Of a DNA stretch of 64,000 bases, positions 29,815-38,929 are shown one piece after another. The stretch comes from Nitrosomonas sp. (GTDB lineage Bacteria > Pseudomonadota > Gammaproteobacteria > Burkholderiales > Nitrosomonadaceae). Positions within the stretch are counted from its first letter, which is position 1; every line of letters begins with the position of its first letter. The stretch is taken from positions 146,723 to 210,722 of the forward strand of contig JAMWZY010000005.1 in the NCBI GenBank assembly GCA_024281825.1. The letters run 5' to 3'. The notes under the pieces are model-generated. The model ran no database searches and was not told where the DNA came from. It was given only the letters and a program-made list of their open reading frames with translations. Position numbers and translations under genes: made by a program.

Positions 29815-30663
29815 ATGCTAGGAAAAAGTACACTATATGTAGTGGCCACGCCAATTGGGAATCTGGATGATATCAGTTTACGTGCATTGGACATATTGAA
29901 AACAGTCGATGTGGTTGCAGTTGAACATATACAAAATTCTAAATATTTATTAGTGACACATGGTATTTCAGTACCATTGATCAGTTTGCATCAACATAAT
30001 GAGGTTGAGGTAACAAATAAGATATTAACACTATTAGCAGAAGGCAAGAATGTAGCATTGATAACCGATGCTGGAACGCCAGCGATTTCTGATCCAGGTG
30101 CAATTTTGGTCCAGCAAATTCGTGCGAAAGGCTATCTGGTCATTCCCATTCCCGGTGCGAATGCTGCAATTTGTGCGTTATCGGCGGCGGGTATCACGAA
30201 TCCACATTTTTTCTTTTATGGTTTTTTGCCAACAAAATCGATGGCGCGCCAGCGCGAATTGATCAAATTCAAGTCACAGTCATATCCTGCAATATTTTAT
30301 GAGGCGCCGCACCGGATTATCGAATGTGTTGAAGACATGATCGAGGTCTTCGGCGCAAACCGCATGCTGACGCTTGCGCGTGAGTTGACCAAGGTATTTG
30401 AGACGATCCATGTGAGTTCATTGGTAGAAACCCTAAGTTGGCTCAAATCGGATATCTATCAACAAAAAGGTGAATTCGTGCTTATAGTATCTGGTGCTGA
30501 AAAAACCGATAAATCGCAAGTAAGCGAACAAGCGCACAATACCTTGAAATACTTATTGGCTGAGTTACCGCTGAAACAAGCCGTAAAACTTGCAGCAGTG
30601 ATTACTGGCGAGAATAAGAATACGCTGTATCAACTTGCATTACGTTTGAAGCAACCAGATTAA
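29815..30663 (+). CDS. rsmI: 16S rRNA (cytidine-1402-2'-O)-methyltransferase RsmI
   Basis: RsmI methylates C1402 of 16S rRNA in the decoding centre. The ATG at 29815 starts MLGKSTLYVVATPIGNLDDI, the standard family N-terminus, and gives 282 residues. An upstream in-frame ATG at 29755 would overlap lppC more deeply. The tetrapyrrole-methylase-fold motifs are ALITDAGTPAISDPG (about 80-94) and VIPIPGANAAICALSAAGI. It is divergent from lppC-yraN, a conserved neighbourhood, with only a few bases between the chosen starts. Confidence 0.95.
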   Translation: MLGKSTLYVVATPIGNLDDISLRALDILKTVDVVAVEHIQNSKYLLVTHGISVPLISLHQHNEVEVTNKILTLLAEGKNVALITDAGTPAISDPGAILVQQIRAKGYLVIPIPGANAAICALSAAGITNPHFFFYGFLPTKSMARQRELIKFKSQSYPAIFYEAPHRIIECVEDMIEVFGANRMLTLARELTKVFETIHVSSLVETLSWLKSDIYQQKGEFVLIVSGAEKTDKSQVSEQAHNTLKYLLAELPLKQAVKLAAVITGENKNTLYQLALRLKQPD

Positions 30664-30742
30664 TCAGAATGAATCAGGAATAAAGTGGGAAGTCCACGCG
30701 CTAAGTTATAATTGATCCTTTCGATTATTCGAGGGATTTCCT

Positions 30743-31792
30743 TTGTCATCCTTTTTAACGCATCTTACGATTACTCGTCCGGATGATTGGCATTTGCATT
30801 TGCGTGATGGCGAGCAACTAAAAGACGTATTGCCATACACCGCAAGGCAGTTTGCGCGTGCTGTCATCATGCCGAACCTTCGTGTTCCGGTGATTACTAC
30901 CGAGATGGCGCAAGCGTACTACACTCGTATCGTATCGGCGCTACCTGAAGAGTTGCGAAGCCAGTTCCAGCCTCTGATGACCTTGTATTTGACAGATAAC
31001 ACACAGCCATCAGAAATTGTGCGCGCAAAAAACAGTGGCATTGTGCGGGCGGTGAAATTGTATCCAGCCGGAGCGACAACTCATTCTGACGCTGGAGTCA
31101 CTGATATTTCTAAATGTTTTCAGACCTTAGCTGAAATGGAAAAACAGGATATACCGCTATTGGTTCATGGGGAAGTAACTGATCCGGATATTGATGTATT
31201 TGATCGAGAAAAAATTTTCATTGAGCGTGTGCTGATTGCACTGATGCAACGTTTTCCACAGTTACGGATAGTATTTGAGCATGTCACGACTCGGGATGCG
31301 GTTGAGTTTGTCAAACAATCCTCGGAAAAAATCGCAGCAACTATTACGGCACACCATCTTTTATTGAATCGAAATGCATTGTTTCAAGGTGGCATTCGAC
31401 CGCATCATTATTGTTTGCCCATTCTTAAGCGAGAAACGCACCGGCAAGCGTTGCTACAAGCTGCTACGAGTGGTAATGCCAAATTTTTCCTGGGTACGGA
31501 CAGCGCGCCGCATGCAGTGATGAATAAAGAACATTCGTGCGGTTGTGCTGGCATTTTTACTGCACATGCTGCAATGGAGTTATATGCTGTTGCTTTTGAA
31601 CAGGCCGATGCGCTGGATAAATTGGAAGGCTTTGCCAGTTTTTTCGGTGCAGATTTTTATCGATTACCGCGCAATGCCGATACGATCACGCTGCAGCGGA
31701 AAATTTGGATGATTCCCAAACAGTATGCTTTTGCCGGGGAGGTATTGGTACCTTTGTACGCGAATGCAGAATTGTCCTGGAAAATGGGGTAG
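30743..31792 (+). CDS. pyrC: Dihydroorotase
   Basis: PyrC closes carbamoyl-aspartate to dihydroorotate in pyrimidine synthesis. The metal-binding [10 protein letters not shown] is at about residues 13-22. The carboxylated lysine sits in [17 protein letters not shown] near 102-118, followed by the His ligands in LLVHGEVTD and IVFEHVTT, and FLGTDSAPH near 250. It starts with TTG at 30743 behind GAGGGA. The 349 residues match class II dihydroorotases. Confidence 0.96.
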   Translation: MSSFLTHLTITRPDDWHLHLRDGEQLKDVLPYTARQFARAVIMPNLRVPVITTEMAQAYYTRIVSALPEELRSQFQPLMTLYLTDNTQPSEIVRAKNSGIVRAVKLYPAGATTHSDAGVTDISKCFQTLAEMEKQDIPLLVHGEVTDPDIDVFDREKIFIERVLIALMQRFPQLRIVFEHVTTRDAVEFVKQSSEKIAATITAHHLLLNRNALFQGGIRPHHYCLPILKRETHRQALLQAATSGNAKFFLGTDSAPHAVMNKEHSCGCAGIFTAHAAMELYAVAFEQADALDKLEGFASFFGADFYRLPRNADTITLQRKIWMIPKQYAFAGEVLVPLYANAELSWKMG

Positions 31793-31859
31793 CGCTTTGT
31801 TGATAGCGGAAATGATACAATTCCAATCTATTTATTCAGTTTCACGCCGGAGATAATGC

Positions 31860-33830
31860 ATGTCCACGATTGAATCAATGCTTAATGAAACGCGAGTCTT
31901 TCCCCCTGCGAAAGCATTTTCCATTCAAGCTAATGTGTCAAGTTTTGCGGCTTATACTGCCTTGTGCCAAGAGGCAGAGAATGATTATGAAGGCTTTTGG
32001 GGTAATCAGGCGTGCGAGCACATTATCTGGCAACAATCTTTTGATCAAGTGTTGGATGATCAGAATTTTCCTTTTTGCCAATGGTTCAAGGGTGGTCTGT
32101 TGAATGTTTCCTACAACTGCCTTGATCGGCATTTGGTAACGCAAGCTGAAAAGGTCGCAATTATTTTTGAATCGGATGAAGGTGACGTGTCTCAAGTGAC
32201 GTATCGTGATCTGCACCAGTCTGTGTGCCAATTTGCCAATGCTTTGAAAAGGCAAGGTGTTAATAAAGGCGATCGCGTTATTATTTATATGCCGATGGGA
32301 ATTGAAGCCGTCGTAGCGATGCAAGCGTGTGCGCGCATTGGTGCTATTCATTCGGTTGTGTTTGGGGGATTTTCCGCGAAAAGCTTGCATGAGCGTATCG
32401 TGGATGCTGGTGCTGTTGCCGTGATTACTGCCGATGAACAAGTGCGTGGCGGCAAGAGAAACTCGCTTAAACTGACTGTTGATGAGGCCATGAATATGGA
32501 TGGTACGGCTTCAGTTAAGCGTGTCATCGTATATCGTCGCACGGGTGCCGCAGTACCCTTCGATCCGGTGCGAGATGTCTGGTGGGATGAAATCATTCAG
32601 TATGTCGATTTTTCGTGTGAACCTGAATGGGTCGATGCGGAACATCCCTTGTTTACGCTTTATACCTCTGGTTCTACCGGTAAACCCAAAGGTGTGCAAC
32701 ATTCGAGTGCAGGCTATTTGCTAGGGGCAAAATTGTCCATGCAGTGGGTGTTTGACTACAAACCGACCGATATTTTTTGGTGTACAGCCGATGTCGGTTG
32801 GATTACCGGGCATAGCTATGTTGCCTATGGGCCACTTGCCATGGGTGCTACGCAGGTGATTTTTGAGGGAGTACCCACTTTTCCACATCCCGGGCGTTTC
32901 TGGGAAATTATTCAAAAGCATCGAGTGACAACTTTTTATACTGCGCCTACCGCGATTCGTTCATTGATAAAATTAGGGGCTGATTTACCGGCGCAATATA
33001 ATTTATCCTCATTGAGGTTGCTTGGATCCGTGGGGGAACCTATTAATCCTGAAGCATGGGTGTGGTTTTATGAGAAAGTAGGCCAAACCCGCTGTCCGAT
33101 CGTCGATACTTGGTGGCAAACCGAGACCGGTAGTCATATGATTGCTCCATTGCCGGGTGCCATGACACTTAAACCAGGTTCCTGTACTTTTCCGGTACCT
33201 GGTATTGCCGCCGCGATTGTGGATGAGGAAGGACATGAAATGGGTAACGGAAAAGGGGGATTGTTAGTCATTAAGAAACCGTTTCCGTCTCAAGTGCAAA
33301 CATTGTGGGGCGATCCTGAACGTTTCAAGAAAACGTATTTTCCGGCAGGGATTGCAAATGGCCAATATTACCTTGCTGGTGATTCGGCCTACCGCGATCA
33401 AGACGGATATTTTTGGATTATGGGGCGAATTGATGATGTTTTGAATGTTTCCGGTCATCGCCTGGGAACCATGGAAATTGAATCGGCGCTAGTTGCACAT
33501 CCCTTGGTAGCAGAAGCTGCGGTGGTCGGTAAACCCCATGAAGTAAAGGGTGAGGCCATTGTCGCTTTTGTGACGCTCAAAGGATTATATCCCGAGGGTA
33601 ATGCAGTTATCGAGATTACCAATACCTTGCGTGATTGGGTAGCCAAGCAAATAGGCCCGATTGCCAAGCCAGATGAAATTCGTTTTGGTGAGAATTTGCC
33701 TAAAACCCGCTCTGGTAAAATCATGCGCCGTTTATTGCGCGCTTTGGCCAAAGGCGAGGAAATTACACAGGATGTTTCTACCTTGGAGAATCCTGCTATT
33801 CTTGAACAATTAAAATCAATTCCCAAGTAA
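31860..33830 (+). CDS. acs: Acetyl-CoA synthetase
   Basis: This 656-residue AMP-forming acetate-CoA ligase activates acetate for central metabolism. The ATP motif [20 protein letters not shown] lies near 266-285 and the WWQTETG block near 417-423. The C-terminal catalytic lysine is in [14 protein letters not shown] near 612-625, the site that is acetylated in relatives. It is preceded by CGGAGA. Length fits the Escherichia coli enzyme (652). A likely role is scavenging acetate. Confidence 0.96.
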   Translation: MSTIESMLNETRVFPPAKAFSIQANVSSFAAYTALCQEAENDYEGFWGNQACEHIIWQQSFDQVLDDQNFPFCQWFKGGLLNVSYNCLDRHLVTQAEKVAIIFESDEGDVSQVTYRDLHQSVCQFANALKRQGVNKGDRVIIYMPMGIEAVVAMQACARIGAIHSVVFGGFSAKSLHERIVDAGAVAVITADEQVRGGKRNSLKLTVDEAMNMDGTASVKRVIVYRRTGAAVPFDPVRDVWWDEIIQYVDFSCEPEWVDAEHPLFTLYTSGSTGKPKGVQHSSAGYLLGAKLSMQWVFDYKPTDIFWCTADVGWITGHSYVAYGPLAMGATQVIFEGVPTFPHPGRFWEIIQKHRVTTFYTAPTAIRSLIKLGADLPAQYNLSSLRLLGSVGEPINPEAWVWFYEKVGQTRCPIVDTWWQTETGSHMIAPLPGAMTLKPGSCTFPVPGIAAAIVDEEGHEMGNGKGGLLVIKKPFPSQVQTLWGDPERFKKTYFPAGIANGQYYLAGDSAYRDQDGYFWIMGRIDDVLNVSGHRLGTMEIESALVAHPLVAEAAVVGKPHEVKGEAIVAFVTLKGLYPEGNAVIEITNTLRDWVAKQIGPIAKPDEIRFGENLPKTRSGKIMRRLLRALAKGEEITQDVSTLENPAILEQLKSIPK

Positions 33831-33871
33831 ATGCTGACAGATTTTTTTCATAGGATCGTTGAATAACCGCT

Positions 33872-34840
33872 ATGGTATTACCATTGGTAACTGAGTTTGG
33901 TCATGGCATCAGTGCCATTGATGCACAATATCATCGGCCTGGTCGTGCTGCCATTCATTTGCTCGTTGAACAAGGTATGGCGGCATTGATCGATACCGGA
34001 ACGAATTTTTCCATACCGGGTGTAGTTGATGTCCTCAAGTCAAAGCGCATTCCACTTGAGAATATTGCTTATGTTATCTTGACGCATATTCACCTGGATC
34101 ATGCGGGCGGCGCGAGCGAATGTATGCGACTTTTTCCCAATGCGAGACTGGTGGTGCATCCGCGCGGGGCTAGCCATATGATTAACCCAACCCGATTAGT
34201 GGCAGGTGCTTCTAGCGTGTATGGTGCAGAAGAGTTTAAGCGTGTGTATGGCGAAATTCGATGTATTGATGAGTATAGGATTATCGAGGCACCCGATAAT
34301 CATTGTATTGATCTGAATGGCCGGTTACTACGCTTCCTGGATACACCGGGACATGCGCGCCATCATGTTTGTATTTATGACGAGCGTAGCCAGAGTATGT
34401 TTACCGGTGATACATTTGGCGTGTCATATCGAGAGTTTGATGTGAGTGGAATGGAATTTGTTTTTCCTACTACTTCGCCGGTGCAATTTGATCCAGATGC
34501 AGCCCATGCTTCAGTCGATCGAATCATGAGTTTTAAACCCCAATTTGCTTATCTAACACACTACAGCCGTATTACGCATTTGGAGCAGCATGCGAATGCG
34601 ATGCACCGTTTGATCGATGCGCATGTCGCCATCGCACAAAACGTCAACACGCCGCAATCAGATCGGCAATCGGTTATTTCAGAAGGACTAAGAGCATTAT
34701 TCAAACAATGTCTGTCGGCCCACGATTGTCGTTTATCTGAAGTGGAGATTAACCAATTATTACGATCGGATATCAAACTTAATGCTCAAGGTTTAGTTTA
34801 CTGGTTGGATCACCCGACAGAACGGTTTAAAAGTATTTAA
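33872..34840 (+). CDS. Metallo-beta-lactamase-fold hydrolase
   Basis: The 322-residue protein has the dinuclear metal motif LTHIHLDHAGGA (about 69-80), a further His in FLDTPGHARHHV near 157-168, and the Asp of MFTGDTFGVSYREF. A C-terminal His is in FAYLTHYSR near 228. About 80 C-terminal residues lie beyond the core. The substrate is unknown; relatives include thioesterase/lactonase-like enzymes. It follows acs by 41 bp and may be cotranscribed with it. Confidence 0.85.
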   Translation: MVLPLVTEFGHGISAIDAQYHRPGRAAIHLLVEQGMAALIDTGTNFSIPGVVDVLKSKRIPLENIAYVILTHIHLDHAGGASECMRLFPNARLVVHPRGASHMINPTRLVAGASSVYGAEEFKRVYGEIRCIDEYRIIEAPDNHCIDLNGRLLRFLDTPGHARHHVCIYDERSQSMFTGDTFGVSYREFDVSGMEFVFPTTSPVQFDPDAAHASVDRIMSFKPQFAYLTHYSRITHLEQHANAMHRLIDAHVAIAQNVNTPQSDRQSVISEGLRALFKQCLSAHDCRLSEVEINQLLRSDIKLNAQGLVYWLDHPTERFKSI

Positions 34841-35016
34841 GTGTATGGTTTTTCAAAGTGTCTGAGAGAAATCACTAACAATTGCTTTCGTTACTCAACT
34901 TTCTGAAGGAGAAATTGCGGACGATAGAGCAGATAGACTGGATTAGAATACTAGAATAAGCGTTCCCCTCTCTCCAGATTTGCTTGGTAATCAAAAAGCA
35001 CGTGGGATTCACTTTG

Positions 35017-36069
35017 CTAGAGTTTTAAGGTTGGATGATGGTCAATTGTAGAAAGTGCTGTCAAATTCCAGCGCGGGTGGATGGTAAAGCTACGCGCTGA
35101 TTGCGGCATGATATGGTTTTCTTGTGCGGTTAATCGCAAAGCGCCTGCTAAGGCAATCATTGCGCCATTATCGGTGCAGAATTCTAATTCGGGATAGAAG
35201 ACAGTCGCTCCAGCGAGCGTTGCTTTAGTGCTGAGGTTGTGACGCAATTGATCATTGGCACCTACGCCACCTGCTACAACTAATTGTTTTAGGCCGGTTT
35301 GTGATAGGGCAGTTAAGGATTTTTCTACTAAGACTTCGACAATCGCATCTTGAAAGGCCAAAGCAATGTCTGCGCGCGTTTGTGGGGTTAGTTCGTGCTT
35401 ATTGATTAACGTCAGGACGGCTGTTTTTAAACCGCTGAAGCTAAAATTGAGATCTTTACTATTCAGCATCGGTCTCGGTAGCTTGAAACGTCCAGATTGT
35501 CCTTGATGTGCAAGTTTTGATAAGGCTGCACCACCGGGATATCCTAGGCCGAGTAGCTTGGCAGTTTTGTCAAACGCTTCACCGGCTGCGTCATCGACAG
35601 TTTCACCCAATAACACATATTGACCGACTGCACTGACTTGCATCAGTTGTGTGTGCCCTCCCGATACTAGCAATGCAATGAAAGGAAAGTCTGGAGCGGG
35701 TTTCGATAATAAGGGAGATAGCAGATGTCCTTCCAAATGGTGTATACCGATGGCTGGGATATTCAGTGCAAAGCTCAGTGCAGCACCGACGCTGGCACCA
35801 ACTAATAACGCACCTGCTAAGCCAGGGCCCTGCGTATACGCGATAGCGTTGATTTGATTTAATGTGCGATTGGCAGAAAGCAACGTTTGTTGAATGAGTG
35901 GCAGAATGTGTCGGATATGATCACGCGATGCTAATTCTGGTACAACACCGCCATATTCACTATGCATTGCGATCTGTGAGTGCAGTGCGTGACTAAGTAA
36001 GCAGTGTTGCGTGTCAAAAAGTGCTATTCCCGTTTCATCACAGGAAGTTTCGATACCTAAAACAAGCAT
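35017..36069 (-). CDS. tsaD: tRNA t6A threonylcarbamoyltransferase TsaD
   Basis: TsaD, with TsaB and TsaE, transfers the threonylcarbamoyl group to A37 of ANN-decoding tRNAs. The ATG at 36069 opens [17 protein letters not shown], the canonical N-terminus, giving 350 residues; the upstream extension to 36126 adds non-conserved sequence. Metal ligands lie in [14 protein letters not shown] near 108-121, with VSGGHTQLM near 133. It is divergent from rpsU, the arrangement found in most Gammaproteobacteria and Betaproteobacteria. Confidence 0.97.
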   Translation of the reverse strand: MLVLGIETSCDETGIALFDTQHCLLSHALHSQIAMHSEYGGVVPELASRDHIRHILPLIQQTLLSANRTLNQINAIAYTQGPGLAGALLVGASVGAALSFALNIPAIGIHHLEGHLLSPLLSKPAPDFPFIALLVSGGHTQLMQVSAVGQYVLLGETVDDAAGEAFDKTAKLLGLGYPGGAALSKLAHQGQSGRFKLPRPMLNSKDLNFSFSGLKTAVLTLINKHELTPQTRADIALAFQDAIVEVLVEKSLTALSQTGLKQLVVAGGVGANDQLRHNLSTKATLAGATVFYPELEFCTDNGAMIALAGALRLTAQENHIMPQSARSFTIHPRWNLTALSTIDHHPTLKL

Positions 36070-36090
36070 GGGAAAAATAAGTTGTTTTTC

Positions 36091-36120
36091 TTGGAGAGGC
36101 AATATTGTTGATGTTATAAT
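36091..36120 (+). promoter_or_regulatory. Candidate rpsU operon promoter
   Basis: TTGGAG (36091-36096) and TATAAT (36115-36120) are separated by 18 bp and point to rpsU, whose ATG is at 36194. The sequence between tsaD and rpsU is A+T-rich and a second, weaker TTGTTT...TTATAT pair lies closer to the gene. Confidence 0.45.
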
Positions 36121-36193
36121 TCGCAACTTTTCGTTTCATCAGTTGTTTTTGCTTATTATTTATATTATATAGTAATTAATCTAAAGGAGATTT

Positions 36194-36406
36194 ATGACGT
36201 CCATTAAAGTTAAGGAAAATGAACCATTTGAAGTTGCAATGCGACGATTTAAACGGTCTATTGAAAAAACAGGTATTTTGACAGAATTGCGTGCCCGTGA
36301 GTTTTACGAAAAACCCACCACCGAGCGTAAGCGTAAATTAGCTGCCGCTGTCAAACGTAATTACAAACGTTTGCGTAGTCAGTTGTTACCTCCTAAACTT
36401 TATTGA
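36194..36406 (+). CDS. rpsU: 30S ribosomal protein S21
   Basis: The 70-residue basic protein starts [20 protein letters not shown] and ends with a Lys/Arg-rich tail ([20 protein letters not shown]). S21 helps translation initiation on the 30S platform. A strong AAAGGAGA lies six bases before the ATG. It is the first gene of the macromolecular synthesis cluster rpsU-yqeY-dnaG-rpoD. Confidence 0.97.
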   Translation: MTSIKVKENEPFEVAMRRFKRSIEKTGILTELRAREFYEKPTTERKRKLAAAVKRNYKRLRSQLLPPKLY

Positions 36407-36443
36407 CATTCATATTAGGTAATAAGCGAAACGAATAAAATTT

Positions 36444-36466
36444 CCATGCTTGATTGCATAGCATGG
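36444..36466 (+). terminator. Hairpin between rpsU and yqeY
   Basis: CCATGCT (36444-36450) pairs with AGCATGG (36460-36466) around a 9-base loop. There is no T-run. In Escherichia coli an attenuating terminator separates rpsU from dnaG, so this may be a partial terminator or processing site; that is an analogy only. Confidence 0.35.
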
Positions 36467-36500
36467 ATTCCTCTTCATTTGTTGCTTCACGGTATTTCTA

Positions 36501-36947
36501 ATGAGTTTAAAACAAAAGATTACTGACGATATGAAAGCGGCCATGCGCTCGGGTGACATTAAGCGGCGCGATACGATCCGTTTACTGCAAGCCGCAATCA
36601 AGCAGCGCGAGGTTGATGAGCGCATTGTGCTCGATGATGCTGCTATCATTATTGTGATCGAGAAAATGCTTAAGCAGCGCAAAGATTCTATCACGCAATA
36701 TGAAGCGGCACAGCGAATGGATTTGGCCGATATTGAAAAAGGGGAAGTGTCGATTTTAATGGACTACATGCCTCAACCGCTGAGTGATGCAGAAATAATC
36801 GCATTGATTACAGAAACGATTGCTGCATCAGGTGCCCAGGGTGTAAGAGACATGGGGAAAGTAATGTCGATATTGAAGCCCGAGCTTGCCGGACGTGCTG
36901 ATATGGCCAAGGTGTCGGTCTTAATCAAAGAAAGATTATCGGGCTGA
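36501..36947 (+). CDS. yqeY: YqeY (GatB/YqeY-domain) protein
   Basis: The 148-residue helical protein resembles the tRNA-binding tail of GatB. Typical blocks are KITDDMKAAMRSGDIKRRDT (5-24), YEAAQRMDLADIEKGEVSIL and GVRDMGKVMSILKPELAGRA near 114-133. Its exact function is unproven. It lies between rpsU and dnaG, a conserved position, so it probably belongs to the same transcript. Confidence 0.92.
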   Translation: MSLKQKITDDMKAAMRSGDIKRRDTIRLLQAAIKQREVDERIVLDDAAIIIVIEKMLKQRKDSITQYEAAQRMDLADIEKGEVSILMDYMPQPLSDAEIIALITETIAASGAQGVRDMGKVMSILKPELAGRADMAKVSVLIKERLSG

Positions 36948-37035
36948 AGTTCGTATTGAAAAGCACAGTTGGACAGTTTTGTGAAATTTGTCCGTGTGTC
37001 TTTATAATTTTGCTGAGTGTTATTGGATTCGCTAA

Positions 37036-38817
37036 ATGATTCCTCAGTCTTTCATTCTTGATCTTCTGAATCGTATCGATATTGTTGATGCAATTGATCG
37101 GTACATTCCACTGAGAAAAGCAGGTGCCAACTTTATCGCTTGCTGCCCCTTTCACAATGAAAAAACGCCTTCCTTTACAGTCAGTCAGTCCAAGCAATTT
37201 TATCATTGCTTTGGTTGTGGGGTACACGGGAACGCGATTAGTTTTTTAATGGAATACAATGGCTTAAGCTTTACTGATGCAGTAAGTCAATTGGCCGAAT
37301 ATGCTGGGATGCAAATGCCTGTGCCGATGAATTTACCAGATCCCAATGGAAGCTCTGGATCTTCAGAAGAATTTGAGCAAAACCGAGCTAGTATTTCGAC
37401 ACAGGATTTGCATCAAGCTTTGCAAGTTGCAGCCCAGTTCTACAAGTCGCAGCTTAAATTATCGGAAAAAGCGATTTTTTATCTAAAAAAGCGTGGATTA
37501 TCTGGTAAAACTGCAGCTCGATTTGGTATCGGATATGCACCCGCAGGTTGGCAGGGTTTGAGTGCTGTATTTCCTGACTACAAATCGGAACAAACGCGAA
37601 GTATACTGCAGCAGGTAGGGTTAGTGATCGTCGATGAAGATAAGCAGTATGACCGTTTTAGAGATCGAATTATGTTTCCGATCGTTAATTTAAAGGGTTA
37701 CATCATTGGTTTTGGTGGTCGGGTAATTGAGCAAGGTGAGCCTAAGTATTTAAATTCTCCGGAAACAGTACTTTTTGGTAAAGGACGAGAACTTTACCAT
37801 CTCTTCTTAGCCCGCCGTGCTATTCGTGAAGTCGATCGTGTTATCGTTGTCGAAGGTTATATGGATGTTATTGCATTGTCGCAACATGGCATTGATTATG
37901 TGGTTGCTACTCTTGGTACAGCCATCACGAGTTTTCAAATACAACGATTGATGCGTCAAACCGATAACATTATTTTTTGCTTTGATGGCGACAATGCTGG
38001 ACGTAAGGCTGCATGGCGTGCTTTAGAAAATAGTTTGGAGTTTTTATCGGATAATAAGTATTTAAGTTTTCTTTTTTTGCCTGAAGGGGAAGACCCAGAT
38101 AGTTATGTGAGCCGCAATGGTAAAGAATTATTTGAGCAACAACTAAAGCTTGCTACGCCTTTGTCTGAGTTTATGTTCAAAGAACTATGCTTGGATATCG
38201 ATCTGCAAACCAGTGAGGGTAGGGCAAGATTAATTCATCAAACAAAACCATTATTACAGCAAATTAAAGCGCCTGCATTGGTTTCGATACTTTTGAAGAA
38301 GCTAGAGGAACTCAGTGGGATTAGCCAAAATCAAGTGGTAGGCTTGATGCAATTAAAGCCCCTATTAAAAAAAGCGAACACCCAACAGGACCATGTTGCG
38401 AGGCAGTTGATTACGCCCTATCGGCGTATCATTATGATGTTATTGTGCAGACCGAGCTATCTCGAGAAACTCGATCGAGAATTATTGGTCGAATGTGATG
38501 AAACCAAGCAGGAACAGGGTGCATTGAAAGCGCTGGTTGATTTGTTGGATAAAAACTTGCATCTAACTGAAAATCCATTGACACATTCTATTTTGACTTA
38601 TTTTAATGATACTCCATATAAAACTCTGCTGGAGAGTATTGAAAGTGAGGTATTAAAATGGGATGATATGATTGATTTAGAAGTGGAATTTATGGGAGCA
38701 CAACAATTGCTGCAACAAGTGCAACGAAATAAGCGTATGACCGAATTGCATAGTAAATCGTTAGCGCAATTGACAGATGAAGAAAAACGAGAATTACAAC
38801 AACTGACTTCGTTTTAA
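37036..38817 (+). CDS. dnaG: DNA primase DnaG
   Basis: This 593-residue primase makes RNA primers for replication. The N-terminal CHC2 zinc ribbon has CCPFHNEKTPSF and YHCFGCG (about 36-63). The Toprim catalytic core carries VVEGYMDVIALSQHG near 271-285 and FCFDGDNAGRKAAWRALE near 315-332. The C-terminal DnaB-interaction domain is present. Size is typical. It lies 88 bp after yqeY and about 110 bp before rpoD. Confidence 0.97.
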   Translation: MIPQSFILDLLNRIDIVDAIDRYIPLRKAGANFIACCPFHNEKTPSFTVSQSKQFYHCFGCGVHGNAISFLMEYNGLSFTDAVSQLAEYAGMQMPVPMNLPDPNGSSGSSEEFEQNRASISTQDLHQALQVAAQFYKSQLKLSEKAIFYLKKRGLSGKTAARFGIGYAPAGWQGLSAVFPDYKSEQTRSILQQVGLVIVDEDKQYDRFRDRIMFPIVNLKGYIIGFGGRVIEQGEPKYLNSPETVLFGKGRELYHLFLARRAIREVDRVIVVEGYMDVIALSQHGIDYVVATLGTAITSFQIQRLMRQTDNIIFCFDGDNAGRKAAWRALENSLEFLSDNKYLSFLFLPEGEDPDSYVSRNGKELFEQQLKLATPLSEFMFKELCLDIDLQTSEGRARLIHQTKPLLQQIKAPALVSILLKKLEELSGISQNQVVGLMQLKPLLKKANTQQDHVARQLITPYRRIIMMLLCRPSYLEKLDRELLVECDETKQEQGALKALVDLLDKNLHLTENPLTHSILTYFNDTPYKTLLESIESEVLKWDDMIDLEVEFMGAQQLLQQVQRNKRMTELHSKSLAQLTDEEKRELQQLTSF

Positions 38818-38929
38818 ATCTATAGAGTAATTTTTAAGTAATTGCTTAATGTCAGCATTACCAGCTTTTGTTATAATCAACGGCTTTTAATTTTTTTAAA
38901 ATCCATATTAATAAAGTTTGGAATTCAAT

